Shown here: positions 6,387 to 9,375 of the stretch, one piece after another
Layout: each line of letters starts with the position of its first letter
Numbering within the stretch: position 1 is the first letter of the stretch
Source of the DNA: Rickettsiales bacterium
Lineage (GTDB): Bacteria > Pseudomonadota > Alphaproteobacteria > Rickettsiales > UBA1997
Length of the DNA: 9,375 nt
Reading direction: 5' to 3'
Assembly: GCA_031283795.1 (NCBI GenBank)
Contig: JAITBB010000001.1
Coordinates: 1 to 9,375 of the forward strand
Notes under the pieces: generated by a model
Told to the model about the DNA's origin: nothing
The model's input: the letters and a program-made list of their open reading frames with translations, nothing else
Databases searched by the model: none
Position numbers and translations under genes: made by a program

Positions 6387-6479
6387 GTGATCCCCAGAGT
6401 GTCCAACGGATGTGGGAGAAGTCCCACTGTGCAGGTCCAGAGAGAGTTTGGCAGTGCGGGGGCTGGCCTGAGCCAATGA
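6387..6479 (+). CDS. 30-codon small ORF just upstream of the radical-SAM gene
   Basis: GTG at 6387 follows AAGGAG (6372-6377) with a 9-base spacing, and it is the first start after an in-frame stop at 6369-6371. The ORF ends at a TGA (6477-6479) nine bases before the radical-SAM ATG. The peptide is about 30 residues, has one Cys (residue 9), three Arg and a Gly/Ala/Ser-rich C-terminal end (GSAGAGLSQ). I recognise no family. It could be a peptide substrate of the radical-SAM enzyme (small ORFs beside radical-SAM genes are typical of RiPP loci), a leader peptide coupling translation, or a chance ORF within a structured leader. A 6-bp hairpin, GTGGGA (6412-6417) with TCCCAC (6422-6427), lies inside it. 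The good ribosome binding site is the main support. Confidence 0.35.
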   Translation: MIPRVSNGCGRSPTVQVQREFGSAGAGLSQ

Positions 6480-6488
6480 GGGGAGGTT

Positions 6489-7610
6489 ATGGAAAATTTT
6501 AGATATGAGGACATAGCTAGGTTCTCTGAGATGTATAGTGTCCCGGAGGAGGATGTATTCTTCATCTGGTTAAATCTAACTGGAGTTAATGCCAATTTTG
6601 AGAGTAATAGGTGCAGGTTTGGCCTTGGAATCGTTGACGGCGATCTGTTCAGGAATGCTCGTAGTCTTGGAATAGATAATTTCTACTGTGCAACCGCTCT
6701 GAGGAAAGATAGTGGTTTTTACTTCTCGGATGATGGCTATCTCATGTTCGGGAAAATGGAAATGGCTAAAATATCCGAACCACAACCAGATTTCTGCGAG
6801 AGTTCCTATCCAAGAAAAGAGGGAAAGGTGATAAACATGAATCCGGTGCTCAAGTCCAGGTGCGCCGGCTGCAAATTTTGCCACACAGCAGGACAGATTT
6901 CTCACGAAGAAGAAAAATTATGGGATGAGGATGATATCCGAATGTTCATATCTAACTACATCACCAGACTGGGCGTAGCCAACCTGTCAGAGATGGAACA
7001 GGTTGCCATAGTCAGTGGTTGTTTTAGAGACGAGAGAGAAATCGTTGACTACATATTCAGAGTCCGGAAGGTCCTCTCTGAATTCGGCTATAGAAATGAG
7101 ATAATGTATTTTGGTTCTCAGCTCAAGAAACTGGAAAGTCTTGAAAAATTAGCTGAAATTAAACCGTTCTCCTACTATTTCACTCTGGAATGCTTTGAGA
7201 GAAGAAAGGAATTACTGAGAAGTACAAAGAGCGCCGACTCTCTGGAGGATATAAAGGTTATACTCTCCTGGGCCAGAGATCTCGGCTTCAATAATTCCTA
7301 TTCATACATAATTGGACTCGATGGACTGGACTCCGTTGAAAAATATTCCAGAGAATTCAAGGAGTATCTCACGAGATTTCCCGTGATAAATGTGTACCAG
7401 CTGCATGAGAGGCAGGAAAATCTCAGGACGGAAGGAGCGCATAGCATAGAATATTATCTGGAAGCCAGAAAGATTTTGGAGAACATATATCTGGATACAG
7501 AGGCTAGACCTCAACCCTATGAGAACTATAGGGCTCTCTGGTACCTGAAATTTGCCGACGAAATTCTATATGGTCCAAGAATACCAACCAGGCCTTTCTC
7601 TGTGAGTTGA
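6489..7610 (+). CDS. Radical-SAM-like protein with atypical CX2CX2C cluster motif
   Basis: The 373-residue protein has an iron-sulphur-type motif RCAGCKFCHT with Cys125, Cys128 and Cys131. The next 190 residues resemble the radical-SAM barrel of the biotin synthase/lipoyl synthase kind: VAIVSGCF after the cluster, YYFTLECFERRKEL (an E-x-F/L strand-helix), a DIKVILSWARDLGF helix, YSYIIGLDGL (the typical GLG/E-like turn), and a final INVYQL strand. Canonical members have CX3CX2C, so the first spacing is one residue short here. The N-terminal 115 residues form an extra region that I do not recognise. There are no membrane segments, so it is probably cytosolic. ATG at 6489 follows GAGGGGAGG (6478-6486). 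The phosphoketolase-like gene starts 2 bases after the stop, implying co-translation and a shared pathway. Cleavage of S-adenosylmethionine to a 5'-deoxyadenosyl radical is inferred from family; the substrate is unknown. Codon use matches its neighbours. Confidence 0.72.
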   Translation: MENFRYEDIARFSEMYSVPEEDVFFIWLNLTGVNANFESNRCRFGLGIVDGDLFRNARSLGIDNFYCATALRKDSGFYFSDDGYLMFGKMEMAKISEPQPDFCESSYPRKEGKVINMNPVLKSRCAGCKFCHTAGQISHEEEKLWDEDDIRMFISNYITRLGVANLSEMEQVAIVSGCFRDEREIVDYIFRVRKVLSEFGYRNEIMYFGSQLKKLESLEKLAEIKPFSYYFTLECFERRKELLRSTKSADSLEDIKVILSWARDLGFNNSYSYIIGLDGLDSVEKYSREFKEYLTRFPVINVYQLHERQENLRTEGAHSIEYYLEARKILENIYLDTEARPQPYENYRALWYLKFADEILYGPRIPTRPFSVS

Positions 7611-7612
7611 AG

Positions 7613-9375
7613 GTGGATGAAAGGATTAGGCTGATAGATTCTCATTTTAGGACCCTTAACTATGTGTCCGCTTCACTACTTTTTCTGAAGAATAATGTTT
7701 TTCTGAGGAGAAAATTAGAGAGTGACGATGTGAAAGATCTGGTTGTAGGGCACTGGGGCTGTTGTCCCGGTATAAACTACATATTAGCACATATTTTTGA
7801 TTTTGTCTCCAATAATCTGATAAAATTCCAGATAGTATTCGGAACGGGGCACTGCTCACCCAGTGTAATTTCAAATCTATTCGTAAACAGGATACTGGAC
7901 CCCGGCGGTAAAAAATATCCGACCACGGAGGAAGGTCTGAAAAATCTGTGCTGTGATTTCTATAGGGACACTACAATTAGGAGCGAATTGAACGGCAATC
8001 TGCCAAAGATTGTTATCAGCGGGGGGGAATTGGGAATTTCCATAGCCACTGCCTTTGGCTACTGTCTGAGTAATCGAGGAAGAATAGTATTCTGTATCCT
8101 CGGCGACGGAGAGTTTGAGGCGGGGTGCAATGAACAGGCATTGTTCTGTAACAACTTCCTGAACCCATCCGAAGATGCTATGCCTGTTCTCATAGTAAAT
8201 CTAAACAATTTCAAGATGTGTTCCTCTAGTCTTCTATCAACGATGAAGGGAAATCTGAGGGATTTTTTTGAAAGTCTAGGCTACCAATATTTTTACTGTG
8301 GTACAGATAGTCGAGATTTCCTGGATGTTTTTAGGGAGATAAAATCCATCCATGAGGAATGGACACATGGTAAAGTCGCTAGAATCCCACTGGTGATAGT
8401 GGATAGTCCAAAGGGCTGGACAGCACCAGATAAAATTTGTGGGATCCAATTCACTAATAGCCACAATTCCCATAAGGTATCAGTACTGTCTACTCCTAAA
8501 AAGGTTGAGGGCTATGTCGATATAATCGAAAAATGGCTAAAATCCTACAATTTTTCTCCAGATAGTTTAGAATTGGCAGGAACCAATGCCAACATCATCG
8601 GGAAACTCTATGGAGATGTTGGCCACAGAAGTGATTCCATAGATGACATGGCAGCACTGGAGCACTTTGAGGTCCCCAGAGTTGAAAGATATTCTCCAAT
8701 GGAGGCGGTTTCTGACTATTTACTGCGCTACATAGGCACCGTCGACAGCAACTACCTAATATTTAGTCCCGATGAAATTGTGTCGAACAAACTGCGCAGT
8801 TGTGTCAACAACTTGAACTACCGAGGTCGGAACAGAAATGGAAACATCATCGAAATTCTCAACGAAAATGTCTGTCTCAATATGCTGAATGGCTATGTTT
8901 CGTCAGGAGGAAACGGCATCTTCGTAACTTATGAGGCCTTTGCTCCTCTGATATCTAGCAGTGTGTCACAGATATACAAGTTCTACAGAGAAACCAGAAA
9001 AAGTAGAAAAATAGGGTCTCTAAACATAATAATAACCAGTCTGGGCTGGCGCAATGTCTATACACACCAGAATCCAGATATTATCAATACTTTCCTATCA
9101 AAGACCGATAACAGTACAGCAAAGGTCTATTTTCCAGTGGATGCCGATCAGGCCGTTTCCGTTCTACAGAGAGTCATAGCCTCCTATGGCCGTCTAAATC
9201 TAATTTGTCTGAGTAAATGCGATCTAGGTCTGAGAAACAGCGCCACTTCCGGGAATCCACTGGAACCGGATGAGGATTTTTTCTATATTGACATGGGAAA
9301 ATCTAGCAGCGTAGGAAAGGATACAGCCAGAAAAATTGTAACCATTATTGTGATCGGCGACATTATTTACGATCG
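7613..9375 (+). CDS. Divergent phosphoketolase-like thiamine-diphosphate enzyme (3' end outside window)
   Basis: The frame stays open for 587 codons to the window edge; true phosphoketolases have about 790-830 residues, so roughly the C-terminal quarter is missing. Similarity runs colinearly: NYVSASLLFL (16 on), GHWGCCPGINYILAH with His47, GTGH with His80, GGELG (137-141), the thiamine-diphosphate motif GDGE (164-167) to NLNNFK (196-201), SPKGWTAPDK (265 on), SHNSH (283-287), SPDE with the cofactor-activating Glu388, EILNENVCLNMLNGY, and WRNVYTHQNP with His485. Phosphoketolases split xylulose 5-phosphate or fructose 6-phosphate to acetyl phosphate. Two histidines I recall as conserved, in the PSHVAPETPG and DHNG motifs, have no counterpart here (SELNGN, and a 3-residue deletion), so the reaction may differ. 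GTG at 7613 is chosen because conserved sequence starts about 15 residues later; TTG at 7607 is an alternative. It begins 2 bases after the radical-SAM stop. Confidence 0.85.
   Translation, partial: MDERIRLIDSHFRTLNYVSASLLFLKNNVFLRRKLESDDVKDLVVGHWGCCPGINYILAHIFDFVSNNLIKFQIVFGTGHCSPSVISNLFVNRILDPGGKKYPTTEEGLKNLCCDFYRDTTIRSELNGNLPKIVISGGELGISIATAFGYCLSNRGRIVFCILGDGEFEAGCNEQALFCNNFLNPSEDAMPVLIVNLNNFKMCSSSLLSTMKGNLRDFFESLGYQYFYCGTDSRDFLDVFREIKSIHEEWTHGKVARIPLVIVDSPKGWTAPDKICGIQFTNSHNSHKVSVLSTPKKVEGYVDIIEKWLKSYNFSPDSLELAGTNANIIGKLYGDVGHRSDSIDDMAALEHFEVPRVERYSPMEAVSDYLLRYIGTVDSNYLIFSPDEIVSNKLRSCVNNLNYRGRNRNGNIIEILNENVCLNMLNGYVSSGGNGIFVTYEAFAPLISSSVSQIYKFYRETRKSRKIGSLNIIITSLGWRNVYTHQNPDIINTFLSKTDNSTAKVYFPVDADQAVSVLQRVIASYGRLNLICLSKCDLGLRNSATSGNPLEPDEDFFYIDMGKSSSVGKDTARKIVTIIVIGDIIYD

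Noticed and set aside
5930..6476. Two overlapping minus-strand ORFs (95 and 125 codons)
   Set aside because: They overlap each other in different frames, resemble no family, lack good start sites, and have composition unlike the real genes.
6381..6488. Possible cobalamin-type or thiamine-type riboswitch before the radical-SAM gene
   Set aside because: A CCCACTGT segment recalls cobalamin elements, but the box with AGGAGACCTGCC and the thiamine-box motifs are missing.
7656..8473. Minus-strand ORFs opposite the phosphoketolase-like gene
   Set aside because: The plus strand carries a long colinear match to phosphoketolase, so these are shadows.
1..9375. Mobile elements, CRISPR arrays or phage genes
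   Set aside because: No transposase, integrase, regularly spaced repeats or terminal repeats were seen.

Overview
The window looks like chromosomal DNA from a Gram-negative bacterium with moderate to low GC. Envelope genes suggest this: a parvulin-type foldase, an MsbA-like lipid exporter, and mreB-mreC. Isoleucine is often ATA, arginine is mostly AGA/AGG, GTG starts are common, and there are long gene-poor gaps. A small protein of a type I associate with alphaproteobacteria adds a weak hint of a host-associated, Rickettsiales-like alphaproteobacterium. That placement is an inference, not a demonstrated assignment.

Left third (1-4353, all plus strand): the C-terminal end of a parvulin peptidyl-prolyl isomerase, a complete type IV ABC half-transporter resembling MsbA, then mreB and mreC one base apart. 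Together these serve outer-membrane protein folding, lipid export and cell-shape control. No mreD follows mreC.

Middle (4354-6386) is gene-poor. It holds a small minus-strand protein (4511-4849), a doubtful minus-strand ORF (5007-5264) and a minus-strand exported protein of unknown function (5341-5790). A gap of about 600 bases (5791-6386) has no convincing gene but several inverted repeats, including a strong palindrome at 6000-6021. A perfect 10-bp inverted repeat sits just upstream of the 4511-4849 gene.

Right third (6387-9375, plus strand) is the most unusual part. In order it has a 30-codon ORF with a good Shine-Dalgarno sequence, a radical-SAM-like protein with atypical cysteine spacing (CX2CX2C), and, 2 bases later, a large thiamine-diphosphate enzyme homologous to phosphoketolase that runs off the window. 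The phosphoketolase-like protein keeps its cofactor-binding motifs but has lost at least two histidines that are conserved in true phosphoketolases. The tight spacing suggests one operon, possibly an undescribed two-enzyme pathway. Codon use matches the neighbouring housekeeping genes, so there is no sign of very recent transfer.
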